DNA from: Segatella copri
Lineage (GTDB): Bacteria; Bacteroidota; Bacteroidia; Bacteroidales; Bacteroidaceae
Length of the DNA stretch: 64,000 nt
Direction: 5' to 3'
Assembly (NCBI RefSeq): GCF_009495355.1
Contig: NZ_VZAD01000027.1
Location: forward strand, 1 to 64,000
Below the pieces are notes generated by a model, which saw only the letters and a list, made by a program, of their open reading frames with translations, was not told the DNA's origin and did no database searches. Of the stretch, positions 35,207 to 45,436 are shown piece by piece; within the stretch, counting starts at the first letter, position 1; every line of letters starts with the position of its first letter. Both the position numbers and the translations under genes were made by a program.

Positions 35207-35238
35207 CAAAGATACGGCCTTTTTTTGATACAGCCAAA
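35207..35238 (-). promoter_or_regulatory. Promoter of the small RNA, twin of the one at 18134-18165
   Basis: Minus-strand TTTGGCTG ending at 35238 and TATCTTTGC at 35214-35206. It matches the other RNA promoter at 28 of 33 aligned positions with identical spacing. Confidence 0.75.
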
Positions 35239-35400
35239 CTTTTTCTTGTTTATTTTTTGATGTTTTTGCTGTGTGGGCGCACAATTTGTTTTATTAACAG
35301 AATTTAACTTGAAAAATTATGCAATCGTTTACATTAGGCTCCTTTTTGATAATTTTAAGTTAGCGAGTTTTAAGTTGATAAGTGTTATGAAAAAGAAAAT

Positions 35401-35445
35401 AAAAAAAGTGCAAAAGCCGTTGTTCGCGACTCTTGCACTTTTTTT
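35401..35445. terminator. Bidirectional hairpin terminator in the 35.4 kb gap
   Basis: A perfect 13-bp stem (AAAAAAAGTGCAA at 35401-35413 with its complement at 35433-35445) carries its own A-run and T-run on the two sides. No real gene is seen next to it; the 75-codon plus frame spanning it is not convincing. Confidence 0.7.
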
Positions 35446-35479
35446 TACTTCTTCAACTTTTTGCAGGTGTACGCAAGTT

Positions 35480-35635
35480 AAGAGAAGTTGTCATTTGTGA
35501 GAAGTTACCACTCCCTTCGATCGTTAGAAGTTAAAGCCAACAACTTTGGAGGAAATGTTTGATGTTTAGTGTTTAATTTCTATTCCACTAAAGCATTTTC
35601 CTTAACTCCTTAACTTCTTCAACTCCAGAGAAAAT
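35480..35635 (-). repeat. Dispersed intergenic repeat, copy C (inverted)
   Basis: Read on the minus strand it shows AAGGAGTTAAG, AATGCTTTAGTGG, GTTGTTGGCTTTAACTTC, and CGAAGGGAGTGGTAACTTC in the same order as copies A and B. A TTTAATGTTTAGTG-type word (35561-35577) is inserted in the middle. Confidence 0.7.
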
Positions 35636-35650
35636 CTCTTAAAAAGCCTC

Positions 35651-37942
35651 TTACTGCTTGTTGTTCTTGATCTTCTCCACGTAGGCGTCGATGACAGCCA
35701 CGGCTGTGATGTTGACGATGTCTTGCACGCTTCCCTCAGAGTCGGTGAAGTGGATAGGCTTGTTAAGACCCATCTGGATAGGACCAATGATCTCGGCTTC
35801 TGGGTTGAGAGCCTGCAGGAGCTTGTAAGAAGCGTTGGCGCTGCTCAGGTTAGGGAATACCAATGTGTTGACATCTTTGCCCTTGAGGCGAGAGAATGGA
35901 TATTTTTCATCGCGCAATTGCTTGTTGAGTGCGTAGTTGACCTGCATCTCACCGTCGATGGCAAGGTCGGGGTAAATTTTCTGCATCTCTGCCACAGCCT
36001 TGTGAACCTTGACAGGTGAACCTGCAGCATCGGTACCGAAGTTGGAGTAGCTCAGCATGGCGATGACAGGTTCCTCATTGAAGAACTTCACGGTGTGAGC
36101 CGACAACTTGGCGATATCGGTAAGCACGTCCTCGTCGGGGTGACGGTTGATCAATGTATCAGCTATATAGAATACTCCCTTCTGGGTGTTGAGAATGTGC
36201 ATGGTACCGAAAGTCTTGAACTCAGGACGAATGCCGATGACTTCCTTTGCCACCTTGATCGTGTTGGAGTACTTGGTGTAAAGACCGGTGATGAAGGCAT
36301 CAGCGTCGCCTTGCTCTACGAGTGACATACCGAAGTAGTTGCGCTCATACATCTTGTCGTAAGCCTCCTCGAAGGTGTAACCCTCGCGGGCACGCTTCTC
36401 TGCCAGGTGCTTGGCAAATGTGGCACGACGGCCCTGCTCATTGTCTGCACGCATATCGATAATCTCGATGTCGCTCAAGTCGAGCTTCAGACGAGAAGCC
36501 ACACGGTTCAGACGATCGGGGTTGCCCAGCAAGATAGGCTGGCAAATACTTTCGGCCTTGGCCTGTACGGCTGCTTTCAGCATGGTGGGGTTGCCGCCTT
36601 CGGCGAATACCACGCGCTGAGGATGCAGGCGGGCTGTGTCGTGCAACTTGCGGGTGAGTTTTGTCTCCTGACCTAAGAGCTCACGCAGGTGCTGCTTGTA
36701 GCCTTCCCAGTCGGTGATAGGTGTGCGGGCTACACCGCTTTCCATAGCAGCCTTGGCTACGGCTGCACTCACCTCTGTGATAAGGCGTGGGTCTACAGGT
36801 TTTGGAATGAAGTATTTAGGACCGAAGGTCAGGTCGTTGACGTGGTAAACATCGTTCACCACATCTGGAACAGGCTGCTTGGCCAGATCGGCGATGGCAC
36901 GTACGGCAGCCATCTTCATCTCCTCGTTGATGGCACGTGCGTGAACATCGAGCGCACCACGGAAGATGTATGGGAATCCGATCACGTTGTTGATCTGGTT
37001 TGGATAATCGCTGCGGCCTGTTGACATCAATACGTCTGGACGGCTTGCCATAGCATCCTCGTAGCTGATTTCAGGTACAGGGTTGGCGAGGGCGAAGACT
37101 ATAGGAGAGTCCGCCATCGAGCGAATCATGTCCTGAGAGAGGACGTTGCCCTTGCTGAGTCCTACGAATACGTCGGCACCCTTCACTGCTTCCTCGAGAG
37201 TATGAACATCACGACGGTCGGTAGCGAAGAGCTTCTTCTGCTCGGTCAGGTTCTCACGGTCGCTGGTGATGACGCCCTTGGAGTCGAGCATCACAATATT
37301 CTTTACCTGTGCACCCAAAGCCACATAGAGCTTGGTACAGCTGATGGCTGCAGCTCCGGCTCCGTTGACTACGATCTTTACGTCAGCAATATTTTTGCCT
37401 GCTACCTCAAGGGCATTCTTGAGACCTGCAGCCGAGATGATGGCTGTGCCATGCTGATCGTCGTGCATCACAGGAATGTCAAGGGTGCGCTTGAGTCTGT
37501 CCTCTATATAGAAACATTGTGGAGCCTTGATGTCCTCAAGATTGATTCCACCGAAGGTAGGAGCAATTTTCTCTACAGCTTCGCAGAATTTCTCGGGGTC
37601 TTTCTCTGCCACCTCGATGTCGAACACGTCGATTCCACCATAAATTTTAAACAGCAGACCCTTTCCTTCCATTACTGGCTTGCCACTCATGGCACCAATG
37701 TCGCCAAGTCCCAGTACGGCTGTTCCGTTACTGATAACTGCCACTAAGTTGCCTTTGTCTGTGTACTTATAGACTGAGTCTGGGGTTTGCTGGATTTCCA
37801 AACATGGATAGGCTACACCAGGAGAGTAAGCCAAACTCAAGTCGGTTTGGGTGTGGTAAGGTTTGGTTGGCTTTACCTCGATTTTGCCAGGTCGATTGTT
37901 CTCGTGATAGGCGAGAGCTGCCTCTTTAGAAATTTTTACCAT
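35651..37942 (-). CDS. maeB: NADP-dependent malic enzyme with phosphotransacetylase-like domain
   Basis: 763 residues, the full hybrid length. Residues about 1-430 are the malic enzyme ([21 protein letters not shown]-like [23 protein letters not shown] nucleotide fold). Residues about 430-763 are a phosphate-acetyltransferase-like domain that is not catalytic but senses acetyl-CoA in characterised homologues. It decarboxylates malate to pyruvate, making NADPH. Minus-strand TACCTTTG at 38024-38017 is a likely -7 element. Monocistronic. Confidence 0.95.
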   Translation of the reverse strand: MVKISKEAALAYHENNRPGKIEVKPTKPYHTQTDLSLAYSPGVAYPCLEIQQTPDSVYKYTDKGNLVAVISNGTAVLGLGDIGAMSGKPVMEGKGLLFKIYGGIDVFDIEVAEKDPEKFCEAVEKIAPTFGGINLEDIKAPQCFYIEDRLKRTLDIPVMHDDQHGTAIISAAGLKNALEVAGKNIADVKIVVNGAGAAAISCTKLYVALGAQVKNIVMLDSKGVITSDRENLTEQKKLFATDRRDVHTLEEAVKGADVFVGLSKGNVLSQDMIRSMADSPIVFALANPVPEISYEDAMASRPDVLMSTGRSDYPNQINNVIGFPYIFRGALDVHARAINEEMKMAAVRAIADLAKQPVPDVVNDVYHVNDLTFGPKYFIPKPVDPRLITEVSAAVAKAAMESGVARTPITDWEGYKQHLRELLGQETKLTRKLHDTARLHPQRVVFAEGGNPTMLKAAVQAKAESICQPILLGNPDRLNRVASRLKLDLSDIEIIDMRADNEQGRRATFAKHLAEKRAREGYTFEEAYDKMYERNYFGMSLVEQGDADAFITGLYTKYSNTIKVAKEVIGIRPEFKTFGTMHILNTQKGVFYIADTLINRHPDEDVLTDIAKLSAHTVKFFNEEPVIAMLSYSNFGTDAAGSPVKVHKAVAEMQKIYPDLAIDGEMQVNYALNKQLRDEKYPFSRLKGKDVNTLVFPNLSSANASYKLLQALNPEAEIIGPIQMGLNKPIHFTDSEGSVQDIVNITAVAVIDAYVEKIKNNKQ

Positions 37943-38122
37943 AATTATATAGCGGTTTAAAGTTTTATATTCTTACAAAAATTATGCTTTTTGTGCACAA
38001 TCTCATATTTTTTGTGCAAAGGTAATAAAAAACTAATGAATAATGGTAGGTTTCTTTGATTTTTTTTGTAACTTTGCGAAGAAAAAAAGTCGAAACAAGA
38101 AAGAAAACATACGAATACTGCA

Positions 38123-38743
38123 ATGAACATAACAAATGACTATAGGCGTGAATTGAAAAGCAAAATTATTGAATACGCCATGAATGAGTTTCGTCAGAGG
38201 GGAATTAAAGCTGTGAAAATGGATGAGATTTCTCGGGGGCTTCATGTGTCTAAGCGTACTGTGTACGAGATTTTTGGCGACAAGGAGGAACTGCTGTTGG
38301 CTGGTATAAGAGCTCAGGATGAGGAACTTAGAAGAATGCTTGATCAATTTGCTTCTGAGAATAATCACAATGTGATTGATATCATTTGTTATTTCTATCG
38401 CGTGCAGATGGAGTTATGTGAGCAGGTGGGCGTCAAGTTTTATGAGGAGATACAGCACATGCCTCGTGTGGTGGCTTACATGAAGTCTGTACACGAACAT
38501 GAAGTGGAGGACAGAATGCGCTTCTATGAGTGTGGGGTGAAGGAGGGCTTGTTCCGTAGTGATATTGACTATCCTTTTATCTCGAATGTGGGGCACATCA
38601 CCATGAATGAGATTATGCACCTTCAGCTTTACCGCATGTATTCCATGCAGACCATCTTCGACAATTTCTTTATGGTCATCGTTCGGGGAATCTGCACGGA
38701 GCGGGGACTCGAATTGCTTAACAGAGGAATGGGGCACGCATAG
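38123..38743 (+). CDS. TetR/AcrR family transcriptional regulator
   Basis: 206 residues. The N-terminal helix-turn-helix (residues about 10-56: IIEYAMNEFRQRGIKAVKMDEISRGLHVSKRTVYEIFGDKEEL-like) is canonical. The C-terminal ligand-binding part is not diagnostic. TAACTTTG at 38069-38076 is its likely -7 element. It is divergent from maeB, about 180 bases away, so it could control itself and maeB, but no operator palindrome stands out. Confidence 0.9.
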   Translation: MNITNDYRRELKSKIIEYAMNEFRQRGIKAVKMDEISRGLHVSKRTVYEIFGDKEELLLAGIRAQDEELRRMLDQFASENNHNVIDIICYFYRVQMELCEQVGVKFYEEIQHMPRVVAYMKSVHEHEVEDRMRFYECGVKEGLFRSDIDYPFISNVGHITMNEIMHLQLYRMYSMQTIFDNFFMVIVRGICTERGLELLNRGMGHA

Positions 38744-38852
38744 CGGAGCCCTTTTTTCGTGTCCTTTTCTTTCTGCTGTTTTTTACGTTTTTGTCTTTAA
38801 AAAACTTTGTTCGTTTTTTAGCAAGTTTGGAAGTTGTAGAAATAATATCGAA

Positions 38853-39833
38853 TTATTTGTCCTTATACAGCCATGACAGGATTTTGTTGATGGTGTGGCT
38901 GTAGAAACGGAACCATCTGTACTTGGAGACAGGTTTTCCGCCAAAGCTGAGAATGAATTCACGGAAAGGATTCCTGTGCCAGGGAAGTCCTACATCCATA
39001 AAGTAGATGTGGTTATAATTGTGCTCGTAGGCATACTGTATAGCGTTCCATACGACCATGGTGTCAGGGTGGAGCATGGAATAGGTCTTTCTTTTGGCGG
39101 CTAAGTAGCACAGGTAGGCATTGCCTTCGGAGTAGACACAGGCGCAACCGCCTATGTTTTTCCCTCCATAGGTGGTAAGGAAAATCTTGGCATTGTGGCT
39201 CTTTGCCATTTCTTGGAAATATTGCTCGTTGGGAATATGTCGGCGAGGCTTGAAACGGTAGTATCGTTTCAGCAGTTGATGGAACGAGTGGATGTCTTCC
39301 CTGTTGGTTGCTGTCTGGGTAATGATACCCTTGTCTTTCAGCTTTTTGATGCGCTGCTGTATTTTCTCTGAGAGCCTTTCCTCGGGCACCTTGCTGTGGA
39401 GCGAGTTGTGAACCTCCTGCCAGACAACGGGGAAGTAGCCCTGCTGCCTGAAGGCGCGGTAGCCAAACATTTTCTTTCTGATGCCCGAGAACTCAATGTA
39501 CAGACACAGTCGGCGGTCGAGCCGCAGAGTGATGGCCTGCAGCATTTTGCAGAAGAACTCCTCCTTGTAGGCTTCGTTGGCATAGATTCCTTCCTCGTGC
39601 GCGTGCGCGTGTGTATATATATAAGGAGGAAACCAGTTTCCCTTTCTGTTCACTGCCACAAGAAGCTGCGCCAAAGTCTGTCCCTCTTTGTTGGAAACTA
39701 CAACCATATAGGGAGTACAGCCGGGAGTCTGTTCGTAGATAATAAACAACTCACGGCTGTGAAAGTAGTTGCCTTCGAGAAGAGTTGGCAAGTCTTTCGA
39801 TTTTGTATAAATATCAATACAACATTCGTTCAC
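38853..39833 (-). CDS. FemAB/GNAT-like acyltransferase
   Basis: 326 residues if started at GTG 39833 (MNECCIDIYTKSKDLPTLLE); the open frame allows an ATG at 39890, but that would put the start upstream of the predicted promoter (39845-39838). Two GNAT-like halves: EGNYFHSRELFIIYEQ, and a C-terminal FLTTYGGKNIGGCACVYSEG and YIYFMDVGLPWHRNPFREFI-like segment. Acetyltransf_6/FemAB-related proteins transfer aminoacyl or acyl groups, often in cell-envelope synthesis. Substrate unknown. Confidence 0.7.
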   Translation of the reverse strand: MNECCIDIYTKSKDLPTLLEGNYFHSRELFIIYEQTPGCTPYMVVVSNKEGQTLAQLLVAVNRKGNWFPPYIYTHAHAHEEGIYANEAYKEEFFCKMLQAITLRLDRRLCLYIEFSGIRKKMFGYRAFRQQGYFPVVWQEVHNSLHSKVPEERLSEKIQQRIKKLKDKGIITQTATNREDIHSFHQLLKRYYRFKPRRHIPNEQYFQEMAKSHNAKIFLTTYGGKNIGGCACVYSEGNAYLCYLAAKRKTYSMLHPDTMVVWNAIQYAYEHNYNHIYFMDVGLPWHRNPFREFILSFGGKPVSKYRWFRFYSHTINKILSWLYKDK

Positions 39834-39837
39834 ATGG

Positions 39838-39907
39838 CAAAAATAATAAATTATTTCTAAAAAAGCAAGTATGATGCCTCTCATATCCAATCTTTTTAGT
39901 ATTTTTG
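39838..39907. promoter_or_regulatory. Divergent promoters placed almost on the start codons
   Basis: Minus-strand TATTTTTG at 39845-39838 serves the FemAB-like gene and plus-strand TATTTTTG at 39900-39907 serves the DUF2520 gene. The -7 elements end only four and seven bases before the respective starts (GTG 39833, ATG 39915), so both mRNAs could be leaderless. Neither has a good -33 TTG. Confidence 0.5.
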
Positions 39908-39914
39908 CACTATT

Positions 39915-40691
39915 ATGAAAGTAATATTGATTGGAGCGGGCCGGTTAGCCACTAATTTGGGCAAGGCTCTCTTGGAGGCAGGACACGATATCCTGCAGGT
40001 TTATAGTCGCACGATGGAGTCGGCCAGCGCCTTGGCAACGCTTGCTGGTGGAGCTCCTGTTACCGAAATCGAAAAGGTGCGCAAGGATGCTGATGTGTAT
40101 ATTATCTCAGTGAAGGACAGTGTGTTGCCCGATCTTGTGCAGGCGCTCTGTTCGGGCAGGAGTACGAAGGTCTTTCTTCATACAGCAGGTTCGGTCAACA
40201 TGGACGTGTTTGCCGGCATGGCGCTTCATTATGGTGTTTTCTATCCTATGCAGTCGTTCTCGAAAGAGAAGACGGTTTCTTTCCATGATATTCCCTGTTT
40301 CGTAGAAGCAAATGACGACTATGCCCGCGACGTGCTGATGCAGTTGGCTCAGGGGTTGACAACTAAAATCTATCAGCTGTCGAGTGAGGATAGAAAGTAT
40401 CTGCATCTCTCGGCAGTCTTTGCTTGTAACTTTGTAAATCATTGTTATGCAGTTAGTTATGATATTCTAAAGAAGCATGGTATTCCTTTTGATGTGATGC
40501 TTCCGCTTATCGATGAGACAGCCCGTAAGGTGCATGTGCTCACGCCTCAGGAGGCTCAGACAGGACCTGCTGTCAGGTACGACCAGAATGTTATTCGTGC
40601 ACAGTCTTCGCTCTTGCGCGACAATCCCTTGCTCAAGGACATCTATGAGCGTATGAGTATGAACATCCACAGAATGAGTGAGGAGAAGTAA
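39915..40691 (+). CDS. Rossmann-like DUF2520 domain protein
   Basis: 258 residues. An N-terminal NAD(P)-binding fold ([19 protein letters not shown]) is followed by the DUF2520 helical domain ([21 protein letters not shown]). The fold resembles ketopantoate or pyrroline reductases, but its reaction is not known to me. It is 13 bases before kdsC and leads a compact kdsC-maf unit, an order that is conserved in Bacteroidota. Confidence 0.85.
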   Translation: MKVILIGAGRLATNLGKALLEAGHDILQVYSRTMESASALATLAGGAPVTEIEKVRKDADVYIISVKDSVLPDLVQALCSGRSTKVFLHTAGSVNMDVFAGMALHYGVFYPMQSFSKEKTVSFHDIPCFVEANDDYARDVLMQLAQGLTTKIYQLSSEDRKYLHLSAVFACNFVNHCYAVSYDILKKHGIPFDVMLPLIDETARKVHVLTPQEAQTGPAVRYDQNVIRAQSSLLRDNPLLKDIYERMSMNIHRMSEEK

Positions 40692-40704
40692 ACAGAATAC
40701 GATT

Positions 40705-41223
40705 ATGATCAATTACGATTTGACAAAGATAAAGACCGTGATATTTGATGTCGACGGCGTACTTTCACGACAGACCATTACCCTTTCTGCCGCGGGAGAA
40801 CCCCTGCGTACAGTCAACATACAGGATGGTTATTCCATCCAGTTGGCTCAAAAATTGGGGCTCCGAATCGCCATCATAACAGGCGGCACCACCGAGGCCG
40901 TACGTAAGCGTTATGCCGGACTCGGAGTGGAGGATATTTACATGGGGTGTGCTGTCAAGGTTACTACCTATAAGGATTTCCTGACCCGTTATGGTCTGCA
41001 GGATGAGGAAGTTATCTATGTGGGTGACGATATTCCTGATTACGAAATCATGCGCCTTTGCGGATGTCCTTGCTGTCCTGCCGATGCCTGTCCCGACATT
41101 AAGGGCATTTCCGCCTATGTGTCATCGCGCAAAGGAGGCGAAGGTGTGGGACGCGACATTATAGAACAGGTGTTGCGGGCACAGAACAAATGGCTAGCCG
41201 ATGCCAAGGCGTTTGGATGGTAG
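40705..41223 (+). CDS. kdsC: 3-deoxy-D-manno-octulosonate 8-phosphate phosphatase
   Basis: 172 residues from ATG 40705; a longer frame would overlap the preceding gene. HAD type C0 protein without a cap, with [10 protein letters not shown] (nucleophile and acid Asp), IITGG, and [12 protein letters not shown]. It removes phosphate from KDO-8-P for lipopolysaccharide core synthesis. The small size fits the tetrameric KdsC group. Confidence 0.9.
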   Translation: MINYDLTKIKTVIFDVDGVLSRQTITLSAAGEPLRTVNIQDGYSIQLAQKLGLRIAIITGGTTEAVRKRYAGLGVEDIYMGCAVKVTTYKDFLTRYGLQDEEVIYVGDDIPDYEIMRLCGCPCCPADACPDIKGISAYVSSRKGGEGVGRDIIEQVLRAQNKWLADAKAFGW

Positions 41224-41288
41224 AGAGATAAGGTGTTTGATAAGTATGTTTGGACGTTCATAATTCCGGGTTAAAGAAGATAAGATAA

Positions 41289-41912
41289 ATGAAATATAAA
41301 ATCATATTAGCGAGCAATTCGCCTCGCCGTAAGGAACTTTTAGCAGGACTCGACATTCCTTTCGAGGTAAGGGTGATGCAGGGTATAGACGAGAGCTTTC
41401 CCGATACGCTGAATGCGTATGATACGGCTCTGTATATAGCTCGCAAGAAGGCTGATGCCTATCAATCACTTCTTGAAGAAGGTGATGATAACTTGTTGGT
41501 TCTCACTGCAGATACGGTTGTGATAGCACCATCTGACGGTTTTCTGAACGACCAGGAATGCAAGGGTGTTATCTTAGGTAAGCCTCACGATGCAGAGGAG
41601 GCTTACAGCATGTTGCGTATGTTGAGTGGAAAGACCCATCATGTGGTGACGGGCGTTTGTCTCACTACACGTGAGCTGCAACGTCAGTTCTCCGTAGTGA
41701 CCGAGGTGAGTTTCAAAAAACTTGACGAGCAGGAGATCAACTATTATGTAAATCATTACAAACCCTTCGACAAGGCTGGTGCCTACGGCATCCAGGAATG
41801 GATAGGTTACGTGGGATGTGTGGGTCTCAAGGGCAGTTATTTCAATGTGATGGGACTGCCTGTGCAGCGCATTTATGAGGAACTCCGAAAGATGGAGGAA
41901 CTGAAGAAATGA
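41289..41912 (+). CDS. maf: Maf family nucleotide pyrophosphatase
   Basis: 207 residues with ASNSPRRKELLAGL at the start, the catalytic VLTADTVV and the family signature PFDKAGAYGIQEW. Maf proteins hydrolyse non-canonical or excess dTTP/UTP-like nucleotides and can slow septation. Third gene of the DUF2520-kdsC-maf unit, 65 bases after kdsC. Confidence 0.93.
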   Translation: MKYKIILASNSPRRKELLAGLDIPFEVRVMQGIDESFPDTLNAYDTALYIARKKADAYQSLLEEGDDNLLVLTADTVVIAPSDGFLNDQECKGVILGKPHDAEEAYSMLRMLSGKTHHVVTGVCLTTRELQRQFSVVTEVSFKKLDEQEINYYVNHYKPFDKAGAYGIQEWIGYVGCVGLKGSYFNVMGLPVQRIYEELRKMEELKK

Positions 41913-42010
41913 AGCGGAATCTCGTGGTTGCAACAGGATGTTCTTGCAGCCTAACTGGAGTAATTTAGATTTTTTAAAATAAGATTTTCCTCTATGTCGT
42001 AAATAATAAG

Positions 42011-42018
42011 TATCTTTG
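42011..42018 (+). promoter_or_regulatory. -7 element of the fur-purA unit
   Basis: TATCTTTG, 26 bases before the fur-like ATG. The -33 region is AT-rich without a clear TTG. Confidence 0.55.
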
Positions 42019-42044
42019 TGCGTTTTATGTAACTAACGAGTATT

Positions 42045-42509
42045 ATGACAGACGACGTAAAGGTTCGGGTGAAGAAGGTCTTGGACGATTATCTTGAGGC
42101 CTGTCAACACCGCAAAACCCCTGAGCGTTATGCTATTTTGGATGCTGTGTACAGCATTGACAAGCATTTCACGCTGGAAGAATTGGGGGAGTATTTATCA
42201 AAGAGTGGCTTTCGTGTAAGCCGTGCTACGCTTTACAATACGATTCATCTCCTGGTAGAGTTGAAGCTTGTCGTAAGGCATGGATTGGCGCAAGGCACTA
42301 AGTATGAAGCGTCTTTAGGGCGCGAGAATCATGTGCACCAAGTGTGTACGGTTTGCGGAGGTGTGACCGATATTGACGCACCTTTAGTGACTCAGGCCAT
42401 TGGACAGACGCAGTTGCACGATTTCAGGTGTGATGAGTTTGCACTCTATATCTACGGACTCTGTGCTGCCTGCCAGAACAAGCAGAAAGGCAAGGCTGCC
42501 GGTCTGTGA
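42045..42509 (+). CDS. Fur family transcriptional repressor
   Basis: 154 residues. N-terminal winged helix (RKTPERYAILDAVYSIDKHF, RVSRATLYNTIHLLVELKLV), then the dimer domain with metal ligands HVHQVCTVCGG and a second Cys pair GLCAACQ, so the structural zinc site is complete. It could be Fur, Zur or PerR type; the sequence does not decide. purA follows after 38 bases. Confidence 0.9.
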   Translation: MTDDVKVRVKKVLDDYLEACQHRKTPERYAILDAVYSIDKHFTLEELGEYLSKSGFRVSRATLYNTIHLLVELKLVVRHGLAQGTKYEASLGRENHVHQVCTVCGGVTDIDAPLVTQAIGQTQLHDFRCDEFALYIYGLCAACQNKQKGKAAGL

Positions 42510-42547
42510 ACATGGTAAAGAAACTTGAATTATAACAATATATAAAA

Positions 42548-43822
42548 ATGAACACAGGTAAAGTTGATGTCCTGCTCGGATTGCAGTGGGGCGACGAAGG
42601 TAAGGGAAAGGTGGTTGACGTATTGACCCCTAAGTATGATGTCATTGCACGTTTCCAGGGTGGTCCTAATGCCGGTCATACCTTGGAGTTTGAAGGCCAG
42701 AAGTATGTGCTTCGCTCCATCCCATCAGGTATTTTTCAGGGTGGCAAGGTAAACATCATTGGTAATGGTGTGGTATTGGCTCCCGACCTTTTCATGCAGG
42801 AGGCCAAGGATCTTGAGAAGAGCGGTCACGACCTGAAGAGCCGTCTCTATATCTCTAAAAAAGCACATCTCATCATGCCTACTCATCGTGTGCTCGATGC
42901 TGCCATCGAAGCCTCTAAGGGTAAGAACAAGGTGGGAACTACAGGCAAGGGCATTGGTCCTACTTATACCGACAAGGTGAGCCGTACTGGTCTGCGTGTT
43001 GGCGATATTCTGGATAACTTCGAGGCTAAGTATGAGGCTCATAAGGCAAAGCACCTCAAGCAGATAGCTTCGCTCGGTTATACTGATTTCGATATCACAG
43101 AAGTAGAGAAGACCTGGATGGAAGGCATCGAATATCTGAAGCAGTTCCGTATGGTAGACAGCGAGGTGGAAATCAACAAGGTGTTGCGTTCTGGCAAGGA
43201 TATTCTTTGCGAAGGTGCTCAGGGAACCATGCTTGATGTAGACTTCGGTTCTTATCCTTTTGTCACTTCTTCCAACACTATTTGTGCAGGAGCTTGCATC
43301 GGATTGGGCGTCGGTCCTAACAAGATAGGTAATGTATATGGTATCATGAAGGCTTACTGCACACGTGTGGGTGCTGGTCCTTTCCCAACAGAGCTCTTTG
43401 ACGAGACTGGTGCCAAGATTCGTGACCTGGGGCATGAGTATGGTGCGGTGACAGGTCGTGAGCGCCGTTGTGGCTGGTGCGACTTGGTACAGTTGAAATA
43501 CTCTGTCATGGTGAATGGTGTTACCCAACTGATCATGATGAAGAGCGATGTACTCGACAGCTTCGAGACTATCAAGGCTTGTGTGGCTTATAAGTTGAAG
43601 GATGGCACAGTGACAACCGATTTCCCTTACGAAATTGATGATGTGGAGCCTGTTTACAAGGAGTTCAAGGGCTGGAACACTGACATGACCCAGTTTACAT
43701 CCGAGGACGAGTTCCCACAGGAGTTCAAGGACTATATAGCCTTCGTAGAGGATTTCCTCGAGACACGTATCGGCATCATCTCTATCGGTCCTGACCGTGC
43801 TCAGACCATCGTACGTAAATAA
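42548..43822 (+). CDS. purA: Adenylosuccinate synthetase
   Basis: 424 residues, full length. GTP-binding loop LQWGDEGKGKVVD, VGTTGKGIGPTYTDK for IMP, and the switch-like VTSSNT segment are intact. It makes adenylosuccinate from IMP and aspartate. Likely cotranscribed with the fur-like gene. A dispersed repeat pair follows before hisS. Confidence 0.97.
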   Translation: MNTGKVDVLLGLQWGDEGKGKVVDVLTPKYDVIARFQGGPNAGHTLEFEGQKYVLRSIPSGIFQGGKVNIIGNGVVLAPDLFMQEAKDLEKSGHDLKSRLYISKKAHLIMPTHRVLDAAIEASKGKNKVGTTGKGIGPTYTDKVSRTGLRVGDILDNFEAKYEAHKAKHLKQIASLGYTDFDITEVEKTWMEGIEYLKQFRMVDSEVEINKVLRSGKDILCEGAQGTMLDVDFGSYPFVTSSNTICAGACIGLGVGPNKIGNVYGIMKAYCTRVGAGPFPTELFDETGAKIRDLGHEYGAVTGRERRCGWCDLVQLKYSVMVNGVTQLIMMKSDVLDSFETIKACVAYKLKDGTVTTDFPYEIDDVEPVYKEFKGWNTDMTQFTSEDEFPQEFKDYIAFVEDFLETRIGIISIGPDRAQTIVRK

Positions 43823-43828
43823 TTTGAT

Positions 43829-43905
43829 AGTGTTTAATGTTTAGTGTTGATGGTTTACTTTCTGAGTAAATCATTGCGTTAGGCATTAAACATTAAACTT
43901 TAAAC
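43829..43905. repeat. TTTAATGTTTAGTG repeat pair between purA and hisS
   Basis: AGTGTTTAATGTTTAGTG at 43829 and the opposite-orientation CATTAAACATTAAAC at 43884 can pair across about 35 bases. This is the same word family as at 20271-20328 and 35561-35577. It may end purA transcription. Confidence 0.65.
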
Positions 43906-43920
43906 AACATACAGAATTAA

Positions 43921-45282
43921 ATGGCTCAGAAACCAAGTATTCCAAAGGGAACACGCGACTTCGGACCTGTTGAGATGGCTAAGCGCAACTACATCTTCGA
44001 CACCATCAAAGAAGTCTATGCCCTTTACGGATTTCAACAAATAGAAACCCCAGCGATGGAAACACTTCAGACGCTGATGGGTAAATACGGTGAAGAGGGG
44101 GACAAGCTGCTCTTCAAGATTCTCAATTCTGGCGACTATATGAACAAGGTGAGTGACGAGGATCTTCATTCTCTCAACTCACTGAAGTTGGCAGCCAAAC
44201 TCTGCGAGAAGGGGTTACGCTACGACCTTACAGTTCCTTTCGCACGCTATGTGGTACAGCATCGCGAGGAGTTGCAGTTGCCTTTCAAGCGCTATCAGAT
44301 TCAGCCTGTATGGCGAGCAGATCGTCCACAGAAGGGTCGTTATCGTGAGTTCTATCAGTGCGATGCCGACGTTGTTGGTTCCGACTCTTTGCTCAACGAG
44401 GTTGAACTGATGCAGATTGTTGACACCGTATTCACTAAGTTCGGTGTACGTGTGTGCATCAAAATCAACAACCGCAAGATCCTTACTGGCATTGCTGAGG
44501 TGATAGGCGAGGCAGAGAAGATCGTAGACATCACAGTCGCCATAGACAAGCTCGACAAGATAGGACTCGAGAAGGTGAACGAGGAACTGCGTAATGACGG
44601 AATCTCAGAGGAAGCCATCGAGAAGTTGCAGCCCATCATCTCACTTTCTGGCTCTAACGAGGAAAAACTGGAGGTCATCTCGCAGGTACTCGCGGGTTCA
44701 GAGACAGGACTAAAGGGCGTAGAGGAGACTCGTTTTATCCTTGATACGTTGAAGGCCGTAGGTTTGAACAACGAGATAGAGCTCGATCTTACCTTGGCTC
44801 GCGGATTAAACTATTATACAGGTGCTATCTTCGAGGTGAAGGCGCTCGACACACCTATGGGAAGCATCACGGGTGGTGGTCGTTACGACAACCTTACAGG
44901 AATCTTCGGACTCCCAGGTCTCAGCGGTGTAGGTATCAGCTTTGGCGCCGACCGTATCTACGATGTGCTGAATGCACTCGACCTCTATCCCAAGGAGGCT
45001 GTCAATTCTACTCAGGTGTTGTTCATCAATTTTGGCGAGACCGAGACTGCATACTGTCTGCCCATCGTGGGCAAGCTTCGCCAGGCAGGAATCCGTTCAG
45101 AAATCTTCCCCGACAAGGCAAAGATGAAGAAACAGATGAGCTACGCTAATGCCAAGAACATTCCGTTTGTTGTACTTGCGGGCGAGAATGAAATGGCTGC
45201 AGGCAAAGTGACTCTCAAGAACATGGAAAGTGGCGAGCAGACCCTCGTAACAGCTGAGAAACTGATTGCTACCGTGAAGTAG
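43921..45282 (+). CDS. hisS: Histidyl-tRNA synthetase
   Basis: 453 residues. Class II motifs are present: IPKGTRDF at the start, motif 2 [20 protein letters not shown], the HisA signature [12 protein letters not shown], and motif 3 [11 protein letters not shown]. The C-terminal anticodon-binding domain is complete. It charges tRNA-His. Highly biased codon use. Confidence 0.97.
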   Translation: MAQKPSIPKGTRDFGPVEMAKRNYIFDTIKEVYALYGFQQIETPAMETLQTLMGKYGEEGDKLLFKILNSGDYMNKVSDEDLHSLNSLKLAAKLCEKGLRYDLTVPFARYVVQHREELQLPFKRYQIQPVWRADRPQKGRYREFYQCDADVVGSDSLLNEVELMQIVDTVFTKFGVRVCIKINNRKILTGIAEVIGEAEKIVDITVAIDKLDKIGLEKVNEELRNDGISEEAIEKLQPIISLSGSNEEKLEVISQVLAGSETGLKGVEETRFILDTLKAVGLNNEIELDLTLARGLNYYTGAIFEVKALDTPMGSITGGGRYDNLTGIFGLPGLSGVGISFGADRIYDVLNALDLYPKEAVNSTQVLFINFGETETAYCLPIVGKLRQAGIRSEIFPDKAKMKKQMSYANAKNIPFVVLAGENEMAAGKVTLKNMESGEQTLVTAEKLIATVK

Positions 45283-45436
45283 GAGAGAGGCGATTGCCCT
45301 TTACATAGAAAACAATAAGTAAATTACTTTTTACATAGCCCTCTGGTGTGAGGGCATAACTATTTCATGTCCATGGGCTGCGTGAGTAGGTCATGGATTT
45401 TTTACTCTAATAAAACTAATAACAGAACAAAAAAAT

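Noticed and set aside
35273..35500. Plus-strand 75-codon frame
   Set aside because: Spans a bidirectional terminator and intergenic repeat; composition looks random.
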